From: Chryseobacterium sp. GVT01B
GTDB taxonomy: Bacteria > Bacteroidota > Bacteroidia > Flavobacteriales > Weeksellaceae
Assembly: GCF_019970045.1 (NCBI RefSeq)
Contig: NZ_JAHXYI010000006.1
Location: forward strand, 248,001 to 312,000
Direction of reading: 5' to 3'
Length of the DNA stretch: 64,000 nt
Below the pieces are notes generated by a model. It was not told the origin of the DNA and searched no databases. It worked only from the letters and a program-made list of their open reading frames with translations. Position 1 is the stretch's first letter, and each line of letters begins with the position of its first letter. Positions 35,261 through 44,968 of this stretch are shown in pieces. The position numbers were made by a program, and so were the translations under genes.

Positions 35261-35566
35261 TTATACGATTTCGCTTGTTAATTCGCGCGAAATTAATTTT
35301 TCATGCATAGGCTTTAAAACATCCATTGAGCCTGTTTTTACGGTACACTTGCCCTTGTAGTGAACTAGGATCGTACATTGCTCAGCTTGTTCAAGTGTAT
35401 GTTTGCATATTTCGATCAGACAGTCTATTACATAATCAAATGTATGAACATCGTCATTATGCAGTACCAGTTTATAGACTTCATCCGTATCATCCAGAAC
35501 GAGGACTTCTTCCTCATACTGGCGTTTTGGGTCTTCGTAATCTTTTATGCTGTTATAAAAATTCAT
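35261..35566 (-). CDS. clpS: ClpS adaptor protein
   Basis: A 101-residue adaptor that delivers N-end-rule substrates to ClpAP-type proteases. The core YKLVLHNDDVHTFDYVID carries the His-Asn-Asp residues (HNDD) that bind the N-degron, and HYKGKCTVKTG follows in the alpha/beta fold. It lies 14 bases after the CNNM/CBS gene stop, suggesting co-transcription. Confidence 0.95.
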   Translation of the reverse strand: MNFYNSIKDYEDPKRQYEEEVLVLDDTDEVYKLVLHNDDVHTFDYVIDCLIEICKHTLEQAEQCTILVHYKGKCTVKTGSMDVLKPMHEKLISRELTSEIV

Positions 35567-35580
35567 TCTAACTGTTTGTT

Positions 35581-36939
35581 TTAAACTTCTCCAATTTTAT
35601 CTGCCAAATGATCTATAGCATTGGGTTCTTCATAGACCAATTCTACAAGTTCCACACTTTTATTATTCATTTTCAGAATTTTGAAGTGATAGTCCTCAAG
35701 ATCAAATTCCTGGTTTTCTTCAGGGATGTCTTCCAACTCATAAAGAATAAATCCGGCTAATGAATTGTACTCACTTTCTTCTGAAAGAGGCAGTTTTTTA
35801 GGTAAAAATTCATTGATTTCATCCAAAGGCTGTGTAGCCTGTACCCAATACGTATTATCTGATATTTTATCAACGATTTTTTCTTCATCGTCTTCTTCAT
35901 CCTGAATTTCCCCTACCAGTTCTTCCAGAATATCTTCTAATGTAATAATCCCTTCAGTTCCACCAAATTCGTCGATAACAATAGCGATATGCTGTTTTTT
36001 AAGCTGGAACGTTTTCAGTAAATCTGAAACTTTTTTACTTTCCACAACAAAAAAGGCATCACGCATTAAATCTTTAAGATCTTCATGATCCAGATTTCCT
36101 TTTCTTTTTACAAATTCCCTGATGATCTCTTTTGTATAGAAAATCCCGATAACATTATCAATGGAGTCGATGTATACCGGAATACGGGAATACCCACTGT
36201 CCATAATCTTATTGATGATATCATTCACATCTTCTTCAAAATCGATAGAAGTAATATTTTGTCTTGGAACCATGATCTGCTTAGCAGAATGATCGGTAAA
36301 ATCAAATGCATTTTTGATGATCTCATAGTTCTCTTCTTCAATCTCCCCACTGTCAGCACTTTGTTTTACCAAAAGCTGAAGTTCTTCGGTAGAGTGAATT
36401 TCCTGTTCGGAAGCCGGGTGAATTTTAACCAATCTCAGGAAACCGTTTGACATTGAGTTCATCAACCAGATAAACGGTTTAAAAATCGTGTAAAAAACTC
36501 TTAGCGGAACAGCAGTTGCCATTGTAGTTGCTTCAGATTTTCTGATCGCAATTGATTTTGGGATAAGCTCACCAAATACAATGTGCATGATTGTAATCAA
36601 CACAAAACTTGTCACTACTGAAATTGTAGTAATTGTTGTCTGAGTAAGATCAATACTCAAAGAGATGAAAATGTTTTCAACAATATGATGCAGGGCACTT
36701 TCTCCTACCCAACCAAGGGCAAGGGATGCCAATGTAATTCCTAATTGTGTAGCGGAAAGATATTCATCAAGATGCTTGATGATATGTTCTGCCTGTTTAG
36801 CCATAGAATTGCCTTCTGCGGCTTTTAACTGAATTTGTGAATAACGAACTTTAACAATTGAAAATTCTGCGGCTACGAAGAAGCCATTTAGTAAAACAAG
36901 AAATAAGGCCAGCAAAAGCCTGACTATGTCCGAGTCCAT
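35581..36939 (-). CDS. CNNM/CBS/CorC-domain membrane protein
   Basis: A 452-residue protein with an N-terminal CNNM transmembrane domain (about residues 1-190, GFFVAAEFSIVKVR and LGWVGESALHHIVE), a tandem CBS pair (about 205-330, IMVPRQNITSIDF) and a C-terminal CorC/HlyC domain. Annotated elsewhere as hemolysin-family proteins, they are thought to be Mg2+ or other cation efflux or regulatory proteins. GldE of the gliding system is a relative, but no gld gene is adjacent. Co-transcribed with clpS. Confidence 0.9.
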   Translation of the reverse strand: MDSDIVRLLLALFLVLLNGFFVAAEFSIVKVRYSQIQLKAAEGNSMAKQAEHIIKHLDEYLSATQLGITLASLALGWVGESALHHIVENIFISLSIDLTQTTITTISVVTSFVLITIMHIVFGELIPKSIAIRKSEATTMATAVPLRVFYTIFKPFIWLMNSMSNGFLRLVKIHPASEQEIHSTEELQLLVKQSADSGEIEEENYEIIKNAFDFTDHSAKQIMVPRQNITSIDFEEDVNDIINKIMDSGYSRIPVYIDSIDNVIGIFYTKEIIREFVKRKGNLDHEDLKDLMRDAFFVVESKKVSDLLKTFQLKKQHIAIVIDEFGGTEGIITLEDILEELVGEIQDEEDDEEKIVDKISDNTYWVQATQPLDEINEFLPKKLPLSEESEYNSLAGFILYELEDIPEENQEFDLEDYHFKILKMNNKSVELVELVYEEPNAIDHLADKIGEV

Positions 36940-36967
36940 TTAGAGGTTGTATATATTTTATTAAGTA

Positions 36968-36975
36968 CAAAGATA
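36968..36975 (-). promoter_or_regulatory. -7 promoter element for the CNNM/clpS operon
   Basis: The minus strand reads TATCTTTG (TAnnTTTG), 28 bases before the ATG at 36939. Confidence 0.5.
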
Positions 36976-37160
36976 TGTAAAATAAAAATAACCTGAATCC
37001 GGGATAGATAATTTTGGTTAAGGATTTTTTTTCAGAAAAAATGAAGCGATAAAACACTCTTATTTTTCAATTAAAAAAATAACTGAGGGGATTCTTCCAT
37101 TTATCTATAAAAAGATGATTTTTAGATACCGAATAGCAGTTTTAGCATTCATATAAACAA

Positions 37161-37187
37161 AAAAGCACCGATAATTTCGGTGCTTTT
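37161..37187 (-). terminator. Terminator at the end of the ATP synthase operon
   Basis: A perfect 11-bp stem AAAAGCACCGA with TCGGTGCTTTT and a 5-base loop lies 23 bases past the atpG stop. Confidence 0.88.
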
Positions 37188-37209
37188 CATTGTATCTTAA
37201 AATAATTCT

Positions 37210-38073
37210 TTATGAATTTTTCAAAGCTTCTGCTCCGGAAACAATTTCCAGGATTTCGTTGGTAATTGCAGCCTGTCTTGCTTTGTTGTAGAAGATCTTC
37301 AGATCATTTCTCAATGCTTCTGCATTGTCTGTAGCTTTGTGCATTGCAGTCATTCTCGCTCCATGCTCAGATGCTACTGAATCCAGGATTGATTTGAAAA
37401 CCTGAGTTTTGATCGATTTTGGAATCAAATTATCCAGGATCTCAGCTCTGTTAGGTTCAAAGATATAATCTGTTTCAACCTGCGGTTCAGTGTTTTCAGG
37501 CATTGAAATCGGAAGAAGTTTTTCTGTAGTTACTTCCTGAGTTGCTGCATTCACGAATTTGTTATAAATAACATATACTTCGTCAAATTTCCCTTCTCTG
37601 AAGCTGGTCATTACTCCTTCAGTAATGTTCGCTACCATATCAAAGTTCAGGTTATCATAAACAGAACTTCCATTAGCATATACCGTACGGTTTCTTCTTA
37701 CAGCATCATATACTTTTTTACCTACCGGCAGAACTTCAATCTCATATTGAGAGTTGTTCTGGAACTGAAGGTTAAGCTCTTTTACGATAGAAGAGTTAAA
37801 AGCTCCTGCTAGACCTCTGTTTGAAGTAACAGCGATAAATAGTATTCTTTTAACCTCTCTTTTCTGAGCATATACAGAAATCTGATCAGGATCTGAGCTA
37901 GAATTTACATTCTGGATAAGCTCCTGTAATTTTTCAGAATAAGGTCTTAACATTACGATTGCATCCTGTGCTTTTTTAAGTTTCGCTGCCGAAACCATTT
38001 TCATAGCACGTGTAATCTGCATCGTAGATGAAATTGACGTAATTCTGCCTCGTATTTCTTTTAAGTTTGCCAT
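37210..38073 (-). CDS. atpG: ATP synthase F1 gamma subunit
   Basis: The 287-residue rotor shaft of F1. The N-terminal KEIRGRITSISSTMQITRAMKMVSA forms the long coiled coil, and the C-terminal ARMTAMHKATDNAEAL is the other half of it. Last gene of the operon; atpD and atpC do not follow, so the beta and epsilon subunits must come from another locus, as usual in Flavobacteriia. Confidence 0.97.
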   Translation of the reverse strand: MANLKEIRGRITSISSTMQITRAMKMVSAAKLKKAQDAIVMLRPYSEKLQELIQNVNSSSDPDQISVYAQKREVKRILFIAVTSNRGLAGAFNSSIVKELNLQFQNNSQYEIEVLPVGKKVYDAVRRNRTVYANGSSVYDNLNFDMVANITEGVMTSFREGKFDEVYVIYNKFVNAATQEVTTEKLLPISMPENTEPQVETDYIFEPNRAEILDNLIPKSIKTQVFKSILDSVASEHGARMTAMHKATDNAEALRNDLKIFYNKARQAAITNEILEIVSGAEALKNS

Positions 38074-38149
38074 TAATTTGGGTTCAAAGTTTAAGGTCTA
38101 AAGTTTAAGGCTTAAAACGTTATATTTTAAACCTTAAACATTGAATTTT

Positions 38150-39727
38150 TTAGTTGTATTTAGAAGCTAAATCGTTAGCTGCCTGCTTAAGAACTGCTGT
38201 AATATCGTTATCGATTTTACCTGCTTTAATAGCAGCCATCGTATCAGGGTGCTTAGATCTTAGGAATTCGATGTACTCATGTTGGAATTCTTTGATCTTT
38301 CTGATAGGAACGTTTCTCATTAAGTTTTCTGTTCCGGCATATACGATTGCTACCTGACTGTCTACAGGAAGTGGAGCATTTACCGGCTGCTTAAGGATCT
38401 CTACGTTTCTTTCTCCTTTAGAAATAACTGCTAAAGTAGAAGCATCAAGGTCAGAACCGAACTTAGCAAACGCTTCTAGTTCTTTATATTGAGCCTGGTC
38501 TAGCTTCAAAGTACCAGATACTTTTTTCATTGATTTAATCTGAGCATTACCTCCTACTCTCGATACAGAGATACCTACGTTGATCGCAGGACGAACCCCT
38601 GAGTTGAATAGATCAGACTCCAAGAAGATCTGTCCGTCTGTAATAGAGATTACGTTGGTAGGGATGTATGCAGAAACGTCACCAGCCTGAGTTTCAATAA
38701 TTGGAAGTGCCGTTAATGAACCACCACCTTTTACGATTGGTCTTAAAGACTCAGGTAAATCATTCATCTGACTAGCAATATTGTCATCAGCGATAACTTT
38801 TGCAGCTCTTTCCAATAATCTTGAGTGAAGATAGAAAACGTCTCCAGGATAAGCTTCACGGCCCGGTGGTCTTCTCAATAGTAGAGAAAGCTCACGGTAA
38901 GCAACAGCTTGTTTAGATAAATCATCATAAACGATCAAAGCTGGTCTACCAGTGTCTCTGAAGAACTCACCTATAGAAGCTCCTGCCATTGCAGAATATA
39001 CCTGCATTGGAACTGGATCTGATGCATTAGCCGCAACGATTACAGTATATGCTAAAGCTCCTTTATCAGAAAGCGTTTTAACGATTTGTGCTACTGTAGA
39101 AGCTTTTTGACCAATTGCAACATATATACAATATACAGGCTTACCTGCATCAAAAAATTCTCTTTGGTTAATGATCGTATCAATTGCAACAGTAGTTTTA
39201 CCTGTCTGTCTGTCACCAATGATAAGCTCTCTTTGTCCTCTTCCTACAGGAATCATCGCATCAATTGCAACGATACCTGACTGTAAAGGTTCAGTTACCG
39301 GCTGTCTGAAGATAACTCCAGGAGCTTTTCTTTCCAATGGCATTTCGTATAAATCCCCAGTAATAGGACCTTTACCATCGATAGGGTTACCAAGAGTATC
39401 TACTACTCTTCCTAACATACCTTCTCCTACTTTGATAGAAGAGATTCTGTTTGTTCTTCTTACTGTATCACCTTCTTTTACTAATTTACTTTCACCAAGT
39501 AGAGCAACACCTACGTTGTCTTCTTCAAGGTTAAGTACAATACCTTCTACATCACTAGAAAATTTCACCAACTCTCCGTATTGTACGTTTTCTAACCCGT
39601 ATACACGAGCAATACCATCACCGATGGTTAAAACTGTACCTACTTCCTCAACGTTTGATTGAGTATCGAAGTTGGCCAATTGCTGTTTTAAGATCGCAGA
39701 TACTTCTGCCGGATTTATTTCTGCCAT
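38150..39727 (-). CDS. atpA: ATP synthase F1 alpha subunit
   Basis: The 525-residue non-catalytic hexamer subunit. Walker A is GDRQTGKTT (residues 171-179); [12 protein letters not shown] and [22 protein letters not shown] are the conserved regions around Walker B. It lies 16 bases after atpH and 76 bases before atpG. Confidence 0.98.
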   Translation of the reverse strand: MAEINPAEVSAILKQQLANFDTQSNVEEVGTVLTIGDGIARVYGLENVQYGELVKFSSDVEGIVLNLEEDNVGVALLGESKLVKEGDTVRRTNRISSIKVGEGMLGRVVDTLGNPIDGKGPITGDLYEMPLERKAPGVIFRQPVTEPLQSGIVAIDAMIPVGRGQRELIIGDRQTGKTTVAIDTIINQREFFDAGKPVYCIYVAIGQKASTVAQIVKTLSDKGALAYTVIVAANASDPVPMQVYSAMAGASIGEFFRDTGRPALIVYDDLSKQAVAYRELSLLLRRPPGREAYPGDVFYLHSRLLERAAKVIADDNIASQMNDLPESLRPIVKGGGSLTALPIIETQAGDVSAYIPTNVISITDGQIFLESDLFNSGVRPAINVGISVSRVGGNAQIKSMKKVSGTLKLDQAQYKELEAFAKFGSDLDASTLAVISKGERNVEILKQPVNAPLPVDSQVAIVYAGTENLMRNVPIRKIKEFQHEYIEFLRSKHPDTMAAIKAGKIDNDITAVLKQAANDLASKYN

Positions 39728-39743
39728 TGTATGGTTGTTTTTC

Positions 39744-40283
39744 TTAATTTAATTGGAAATCTTTTTTAACTTGGTTCAATTTTGTCTTCACAGACGCGTC
39801 TACCTGCTGGTCACCTACTCTTAGAACATATCCTCCAAGAATTTCTGGCTTCACATTCACTTTCAGATCAAAATTTGAATCAGCATTTACAAGATTGGTA
39901 GATCTTAAAATCTGATCCAGGTTCTCTTTTGAAAGAGGAGTTGCTGTAGTAAGTGTTACTCTCTGTATACCACTAAGGTCTTCTACTTTATTGATGAATT
40001 CCTGAGCGATATTTTTCAGTTGGTTTTCACGTCCATGCTTAATCACCAATCTGATCAAATTCTGAGAAGAGACAGATAAACCTTTGAAAATTTCGTTTGC
40101 TACTTCTATTTTCTTTTTAGAATCGATGTAAGGAGTCATGAAAAATTTATTTAAGTCTGCAGACTCTTTCATGATCTTTACTACATCTTTCATTTCAGAA
40201 AATACAGTAGCCGTTTGACCTGACTCATTTGTGAAATCAAGTAAACCTTGTGCGTATCTTTTAGCTACTTTAGATGTAAGCAT
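39744..40283 (-). CDS. atpH: ATP synthase F1 delta subunit
   Basis: The 179-residue peripheral-stalk subunit (OSCP-like), linking F1 to the b subunits. Opens with [15 protein letters not shown] and has the C-terminal [21 protein letters not shown] signature. Two bases separate it from atpF. Confidence 0.95.
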   Translation of the reverse strand: MLTSKVAKRYAQGLLDFTNESGQTATVFSEMKDVVKIMKESADLNKFFMTPYIDSKKKIEVANEIFKGLSVSSQNLIRLVIKHGRENQLKNIAQEFINKVEDLSGIQRVTLTTATPLSKENLDQILRSTNLVNADSNFDLKVNVKPEILGGYVLRVGDQQVDASVKTKLNQVKKDFQLN

Positions 40284-40285
40284 TC

Positions 40286-40783
40286 TTAGTTAAGGTTTGA
40301 TTTGTTTAAATAATTTTGAACTAATTCGTTTTGAGCTTCGCTGTTGTCTAATTTTTGTTTCAAGATAGACTCAGCAATGTTCACAGATAAAGTACCAATT
40401 TGAGTTTTGATGTCTGCCATAGCAGCATTTTTCTCAGCGTTGATAGTCTGTTTAGCAGCTTCGATCATTCTGTCTCCTTCCGTTTTAGCAACATCTTTAG
40501 CTTCCCCTACGATTCTGTCTTTAATTTCTCTAGCTTCTTTAAGGATAGCATCTCTTTCTATTTTAGCTTCACGAATGATTCTTTCGTTATCCTCTTTTAA
40601 AGTTTCCATTTCTTTTCTAGCTAATTTAGCTTGATTAAGAGCGTCAACAATAGATGTTTCTCTGTCATTGATAGACTTTAAAATAGGTTTCCAAGCGAAT
40701 TTACCTAACAAAAATAATAATGCTAGAAAAATAACAGACTGGATAATAAATAATCCTGACGAAAACTGATGAATTAATTCCAT
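40286..40783 (-). CDS. atpF: ATP synthase F0 subunit b
   Basis: A 165-residue stator subunit: one N-terminal membrane helix (LFIIQSVIFLALLFLLGKFAW) followed by a long charged coiled coil (ARKEMETLKEDNERIIREAK). It lies between atpE and atpH in the standard order. Confidence 0.95.
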   Translation of the reverse strand: MELIHQFSSGLFIIQSVIFLALLFLLGKFAWKPILKSINDRETSIVDALNQAKLARKEMETLKEDNERIIREAKIERDAILKEAREIKDRIVGEAKDVAKTEGDRMIEAAKQTINAEKNAAMADIKTQIGTLSVNIAESILKQKLDNSEAQNELVQNYLNKSNLN

Positions 40784-40866
40784 TATATAAATGTATAAAT
40801 AATTATTACTTTTTTTAAAGAACCATTACCTGTAACCAACCGTCACAGATAATGGTCTGATTTTAA

Positions 40867-41061
40867 TTAGTTTACTGCGAATAGAGCAGCAAACGCAACA
40901 CCTTCTACAAGTGCAGCTGCAATAAGCATAGCTGTTTGGATTTTTCCAGATTGCTCAGGTTGTCTAGCGATAGCTTCAAGAGCAGCAGCTCCGATTTTAC
41001 CAAGACCGATACCTACACCTAGTACTACGATACCAGCACCTACAATTTTAGGGATTTCCAT
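40867..41061 (-). CDS. atpE: ATP synthase F0 subunit c
   Basis: A 64-residue hairpin of two membrane helices. Helix 1 has the GVGIGLGKIGAAALEAIARQ glycine pattern, the polar loop is RQPEQ, and the ion-carrying carboxylate is E53 in ALVEGVAFA. The residue set lacks the Na+-ring signature as I know it, so a proton-driven ring is likely. Located between atpB and atpF. Confidence 0.95.
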   Translation of the reverse strand: MEIPKIVGAGIVVLGVGIGLGKIGAAALEAIARQPEQSGKIQTAMLIAAALVEGVAFAALFAVN

Positions 41062-41108
41062 AATATATAATTTTAAAAAATTTGTTTTACTTTAATTTAT
41101 AATTTCAA

Positions 41109-42206
41109 TTAGTGAGCTGCATGATGTTCGTGCTCGTGCTCTTCTACAGCCATTCCGATAAACAGAGCTGATAACATTGTAAAGATATAAGCCTGTAGGA
41201 ACGCTACCAATACTTCTAGTAAATAAATTACCAATGTAAGGAACGGGAATGCAACACCTGCGATAAAATTCTTGAATACATAGATCAATCCGATCAAACT
41301 CATTACTACGATGTGACCTGCAGTCATGTTTGCAAAAAGTCGAATCATCAAAGCGAATGGTTTAGTGATTGTTCCTAGTAATTCGATAGGAAGCATAATC
41401 AACTTCATTGGAACTGGCACTCCCGGCATCCAGAAGATGTGTTTCCAGTAATCTTTGTTAGCTGAGAATGTTGTAATCAGATATGTAAGGATTGCAAGGA
41501 AGAATGTCATTGTAATATTACCTGTAACATTGATTCCGAAAGGCATTAATCCTAAAACGTTAAGGAAAAGAATAAAGAAGAATACCGTTAATAAATACCC
41601 CATAAATCTTTTATACTTATGTCCGATGTTTGGAATAGCAACTTCATCTCTTACGAAAATGATTAACGGCTCTAAAAATCTTGCAGCACCTGTAGGAACC
41701 ACTGATTTTTTATAAGACTTAGCCATACCACCGAATAACACTAACATAAAGATTGATACTAATAAAATAATCAGTACACTTTTTGTAATTGAAAGATCTA
41801 ATGGCTTTTCGTTAGTTGGATGACCATCTTCACCAAGTGTTAAAGTTCCTGCTGCATCAGTCTTATAGATTTTCTCATGGTGTAACACATAAAAAGAACC
41901 GTCTACTTCAGTAGGCTCTCCGTGCATGAACCCTTCTTTGTTACTCATAAAAGAGTGAAAACCGTTGTCATATACAATAACAGGAAGAGGGAAACCGATG
42001 TGGTGACCTTCTTTATCAACCATCAATGTGAAATCATGTGCATCCAACAAGTGATGATCGATGAACTCTTTGTTTTCTTTGCTTACTTTGTCTTTCTCTG
42101 AAAGCTCTTGAGCAGGAGCTGCCCCAGCAGTAGCCTCACCGTGCTGTGCAGACACTAAGTTTAATACAAAAATACTGTAGAATAAAACTGCGAATTTCTT
42201 AAACAT
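41109..42206 (-). CDS. atpB: ATP synthase F0 subunit a, with long N-terminal extension
   Basis: A 365-residue subunit that carries the proton half-channels. The essential Arg is in MIRLFANMTAGH. Unlike the roughly 270-residue E. coli protein, it begins with a signal-peptide-like segment (MFKKFAVLFYSIFVLNLVSAQ) and about 115 extra periplasmic residues, common in Bacteroidetes. The C-terminus is His-rich (EEHEHEHHAAH). The ATG at 42206 was chosen over an upstream TTG because it starts the signal; a -7 element lies 22 bases before it inside the operon. Confidence 0.95.
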   Translation of the reverse strand: MFKKFAVLFYSIFVLNLVSAQHGEATAGAAPAQELSEKDKVSKENKEFIDHHLLDAHDFTLMVDKEGHHIGFPLPVIVYDNGFHSFMSNKEGFMHGEPTEVDGSFYVLHHEKIYKTDAAGTLTLGEDGHPTNEKPLDLSITKSVLIILLVSIFMLVLFGGMAKSYKKSVVPTGAARFLEPLIIFVRDEVAIPNIGHKYKRFMGYLLTVFFFILFLNVLGLMPFGINVTGNITMTFFLAILTYLITTFSANKDYWKHIFWMPGVPVPMKLIMLPIELLGTITKPFALMIRLFANMTAGHIVVMSLIGLIYVFKNFIAGVAFPFLTLVIYLLEVLVAFLQAYIFTMLSALFIGMAVEEHEHEHHAAH

Positions 42207-42227
42207 TGATAGGTTTTTTTCGTTGTG

Positions 42228-42235
42228 CAAAAATA
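42228..42235 (-). promoter_or_regulatory. Internal -7 promoter element for atpB
   Basis: The minus strand reads TATTTTTG (TAnnTTTG) 21 bases before the atpB ATG, which would let atpB and downstream genes be transcribed without the AtpI-like gene. Confidence 0.4.
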
Positions 42236-42265
42236 TGATATTTTTTCTAGTTTCAATAAATTATT

Positions 42266-42637
42266 TTACTGTTTTTTATCATGATTAATCAGCTTGATCG
42301 CATAGTATGTAAGCAGGGCTGTCAGGACAAAATAAGGTATAATAAAATGGAATTTATAGCCTGGAATCACTTCAAAGTTCAGTTTTTTTCTGATTAAGTA
42401 CATCAAACCGAATTTTAAAAGAATCAAACCAATGACGGACAATCCTAAAAATTCCGGTGCTACTCTATTGATTAGGATAATAAGCGTGATCATCATCATA
42501 AACATGACGCTTAGAAAAAGATAAAATTTAATGATCACCACTTCATCCAGGTGAAAAACAAATTTCCAAAGGGAAAAATGCACCAGGAACGTCAGAAAGA
42601 ATAAAATGACAACAAGAATATTGGGATTGATTTTCAT
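42266..42637 (-). CDS. AtpI-like small membrane protein at the head of the atp operon
   Basis: A 123-residue protein with four hydrophobic helices, in the place normally held by atpI. It may assist c-ring assembly or Mg2+ supply as AtpI does, but similarity is weak and I cannot confirm the family (possibly DUF6168). The ATG at 42637 (MKINPNILVVILFFL) starts the first helix; the longer frame crosses the promoter. Confidence 0.7.
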   Translation of the reverse strand: MKINPNILVVILFFLTFLVHFSLWKFVFHLDEVVIIKFYLFLSVMFMMMITLIILINRVAPEFLGLSVIGLILLKFGLMYLIRKKLNFEVIPGYKFHFIIPYFVLTALLTYYAIKLINHDKKQ

Positions 42638-42656
42638 TCTAAATTTTAATTGACCG

Positions 42657-42664
42657 CAAAAATA
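42657..42664 (-). promoter_or_regulatory. Main -7 promoter element of the ATP synthase operon
   Basis: The minus strand reads TATTTTTG (TAnnTTTG) 19 bases before the ATG at 42637. Confidence 0.5.
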
Positions 42665-42763
42665 GACTTTTTCTATCGTATTATGATAAGATTTGATATA
42701 TATCATTTTTTCTTATCTATATAATATTACGTCCCGGACACTTTAGATATGCTAAAAATTCCT

Positions 42764-42771
42764 TATTTTTG
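42764..42771 (+). promoter_or_regulatory. -7 promoter element for ffh
   Basis: TATTTTTG (TAnnTTTG), 23 bases before the ffh ATG at 42795. It is divergent from the atp operon promoter, 100 bases away. Confidence 0.5.
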
Positions 42772-42794
42772 CAAACCTATAATTTACAATAAAT

Positions 42795-44153
42795 ATGTTT
42801 AATAGTTTACAGGATAAATTAGACAAGGCATTACATAATATTTCTGGTAGAGGAAAAATTACCGAAATCAATGTAGCGGAAACCGTAAAGGAGATCCGTA
42901 GAGCATTGGTAGATGCCGACGTTAACTATAAAGTTGCAAAAGATCTTACTAAAAGAGTTCAGGATAAAGCATTAGGAGAGAACGTTCTTACTTCCCTTAC
43001 GCCGGGACAGCTGATGACGAAAATTGTTCATGATGAATTGGTAGACCTTATGGGAGGTTCTCAGGAGGGAATCAATCTTTCAGGAAAGCCATCTGTAATC
43101 CTTATTGCAGGTCTTCAGGGTTCTGGTAAGACTACATTCTCAGGAAAGCTTGCTAATTATTTACAAACAAAAAGAAATAAAAAACCTTTATTGGTAGCAT
43201 GTGACGTTTACCGTCCTGCTGCAATTGACCAGCTAAAAGTTTTAGGTGGACAAATCGGGGTTCCTGTTTTCACAGAAGAAGGCTCTACAAATCCTTCTAC
43301 GATTGCTGAAAACGCAATTAATTTTGCAAAATCAAACGGTCATGATGTTGTGATCGTAGATACAGCAGGTCGTTTGGCGATTGATGAGCAGATGATGAAC
43401 GAGATCAAATCTGTTCATTACTTTATTAAACCAAACGAAACGCTATTCGTTGTTGACTCAATGACAGGTCAGGATGCTGTGAATACGGCAAAAGCATTCA
43501 ACGATGCTTTGAATTTTGACGGGGTTGTTTTAACAAAATTAGATGGTGATACCCGTGGTGGAGCCGCTTTAACGATTCGTTCTGTTGTTGAAAAACCAAT
43601 CAAGTTCATCTCTACAGGAGAAAAAATGGAAGCTTTAGACCTTTTCTACCCGGAAAGGATGGCGGACAGAATCCTTGGAATGGGAGATGTTGTTTCCTTA
43701 GTAGAAAGAGCTCAGGAGCAGTTTGATGAAGAAGAAGCTAAAAAACTTCACAAAAAAATCGCTAAAAACGAATTCGGTTTTGATGATTTCCTAAAGCAGA
43801 TCAACCAGATCAAGAAGATGGGTAATATGAAAGACTTGATGGGAATGATTCCGGGTGTTGGAAAAGCGATCAAAGATGTGGAGATCAGTGATGATGCATT
43901 TAAACACATTGAAGCGATTATCTACTCTATGACCCCTGAAGAAAGAAGAAGACCTTCTATCATCAATACTCAGAGAAAAGGAAGAATTGCTAAAGGTGCC
44001 GGAAGAAAAATCGAAGATGTGAATCAACTAATGAAACAATTCGATCAAATGGGTAAAATGATGAAGATGATGCAAGGTCCTCAAGGAAAGCAAATGATGC
44101 AGATGATGAGCAAGATGCCAAATATGCCTGGAATGGGTGGAATGGGAAAATAA
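42795..44153 (+). CDS. ffh: Signal recognition particle protein Ffh
   Basis: The 452-residue SRP GTPase, which binds 4.5S RNA and signal sequences of nascent membrane proteins. Order: N domain (1-90), G domain with GLQGSGKTT (106-114), DTAGR and TKLDGD motifs, then the methionine-rich M domain ending MKMMQGPQGKQMMQMM. Length is normal. Monocistronic, with a promoter and a terminator. Confidence 0.98.
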   Translation: MFNSLQDKLDKALHNISGRGKITEINVAETVKEIRRALVDADVNYKVAKDLTKRVQDKALGENVLTSLTPGQLMTKIVHDELVDLMGGSQEGINLSGKPSVILIAGLQGSGKTTFSGKLANYLQTKRNKKPLLVACDVYRPAAIDQLKVLGGQIGVPVFTEEGSTNPSTIAENAINFAKSNGHDVVIVDTAGRLAIDEQMMNEIKSVHYFIKPNETLFVVDSMTGQDAVNTAKAFNDALNFDGVVLTKLDGDTRGGAALTIRSVVEKPIKFISTGEKMEALDLFYPERMADRILGMGDVVSLVERAQEQFDEEEAKKLHKKIAKNEFGFDDFLKQINQIKKMGNMKDLMGMIPGVGKAIKDVEISDDAFKHIEAIIYSMTPEERRRPSIINTQRKGRIAKGAGRKIEDVNQLMKQFDQMGKMMKMMQGPQGKQMMQMMSKMPNMPGMGGMGK

Positions 44154-44172
44154 AAAGACAAAATCATTCATA

Positions 44173-44203
44173 AAAAAACTCTCAGAAATTCTGAGAGTTT
44201 TTT
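44173..44203. terminator. Bidirectional terminator between ffh and the OMP cluster
   Basis: A long stem AAAAAACTCTCAG (44173-44185) with CTGAGAGTTTTTT (44191-44203) lies between convergent genes. Confidence 0.9.
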
Positions 44204-44224
44204 GTTTTTATTCTGAATAGGAGT

Positions 44225-44893
44225 TTATTTAAACTTATACCCTAGTCCCAACTGGAAGAAATTCATTTTTAATGTTTCACCATCCACAGGGTTTTTGATC
44301 ATATTGGTAAGGCCAAAGCTGTAACGGGCATCTATAAACAATCCTTTATGAATGCTGTAATCAGCCCCTAGGAATAAACCAAAATCGGTAGATTTTAGAC
44401 CATCATTCAGTTGTCTTTCTAAATAACGCTCTCCTTCTTTAAGCCCTGAAGGATCTACCATCCCGGCATTGGGACCACTTACTTCAAATTTTACTTTATT
44501 ATTCGTTTTAAAACTTACGTAAGGACCTGCATAAATTCCCAGTTCCGGCGTTGCATAATATCTTGCTGATACAGGAATAACGATTCTGTTAAGGTTCATC
44601 TTTTCAGTTAAGGTAAAACCAGTACCTGATATTCCAACTTCTGCTTTACCACCAAGATTGGCATATTCTACCTCTCCCTGAACGGCAAATTTATTATTGA
44701 ATTTATGTTCAACCAAACCGCCAACATAAAACCCTGACTTAGATTTTAAACTTGCTTCAAATCCACCAAATTCAAAATCTCCTTCACTGGAATTTAATTT
44801 TGATAAAGCATACCCTGCCTTTACTCCGAATGTAGTCTGCGCATTTAAGCCTGCAAATAAAGCAATCGCTGATGCTAATAAGATTTTTTTCAT
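44225..44893 (-). CDS. Outer-membrane beta-barrel protein, type A
   Basis: A 222-residue exported protein: signal peptide (MKKILLASAIALFAGLNAQ) and amphipathic strands ending in the aromatic FFQLGLGYKFK, the usual C-terminal signal for outer-membrane insertion. The motif FAVQGEVEYANLG and the DARYSFGL segment are shared with the gene at 47466. Likely a porin-like or PorT-like 8-12 strand barrel; function unknown. Confidence 0.85.
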   Translation of the reverse strand: MKKILLASAIALFAGLNAQTTFGVKAGYALSKLNSSEGDFEFGGFEASLKSKSGFYVGGLVEHKFNNKFAVQGEVEYANLGGKAEVGISGTGFTLTEKMNLNRIVIPVSARYYATPELGIYAGPYVSFKTNNKVKFEVSGPNAGMVDPSGLKEGERYLERQLNDGLKSTDFGLFLGADYSIHKGLFIDARYSFGLTNMIKNPVDGETLKMNFFQLGLGYKFK

Positions 44894-44968
44894 GATTATT
44901 ATTAAATAGTTTTATATTAAAGAAGCCCTAAAATAGCTATCTCAGGGCTAATGTATATATTTTATTTA

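Noticed and set aside
39171..39662. 163-residue open frame antisense to atpA
   Set aside because: It lies wholly within atpA on the other strand, has no promoter, and its composition (Ser/Pro/Thr-rich) is what the complement of an alpha-subunit gene gives.
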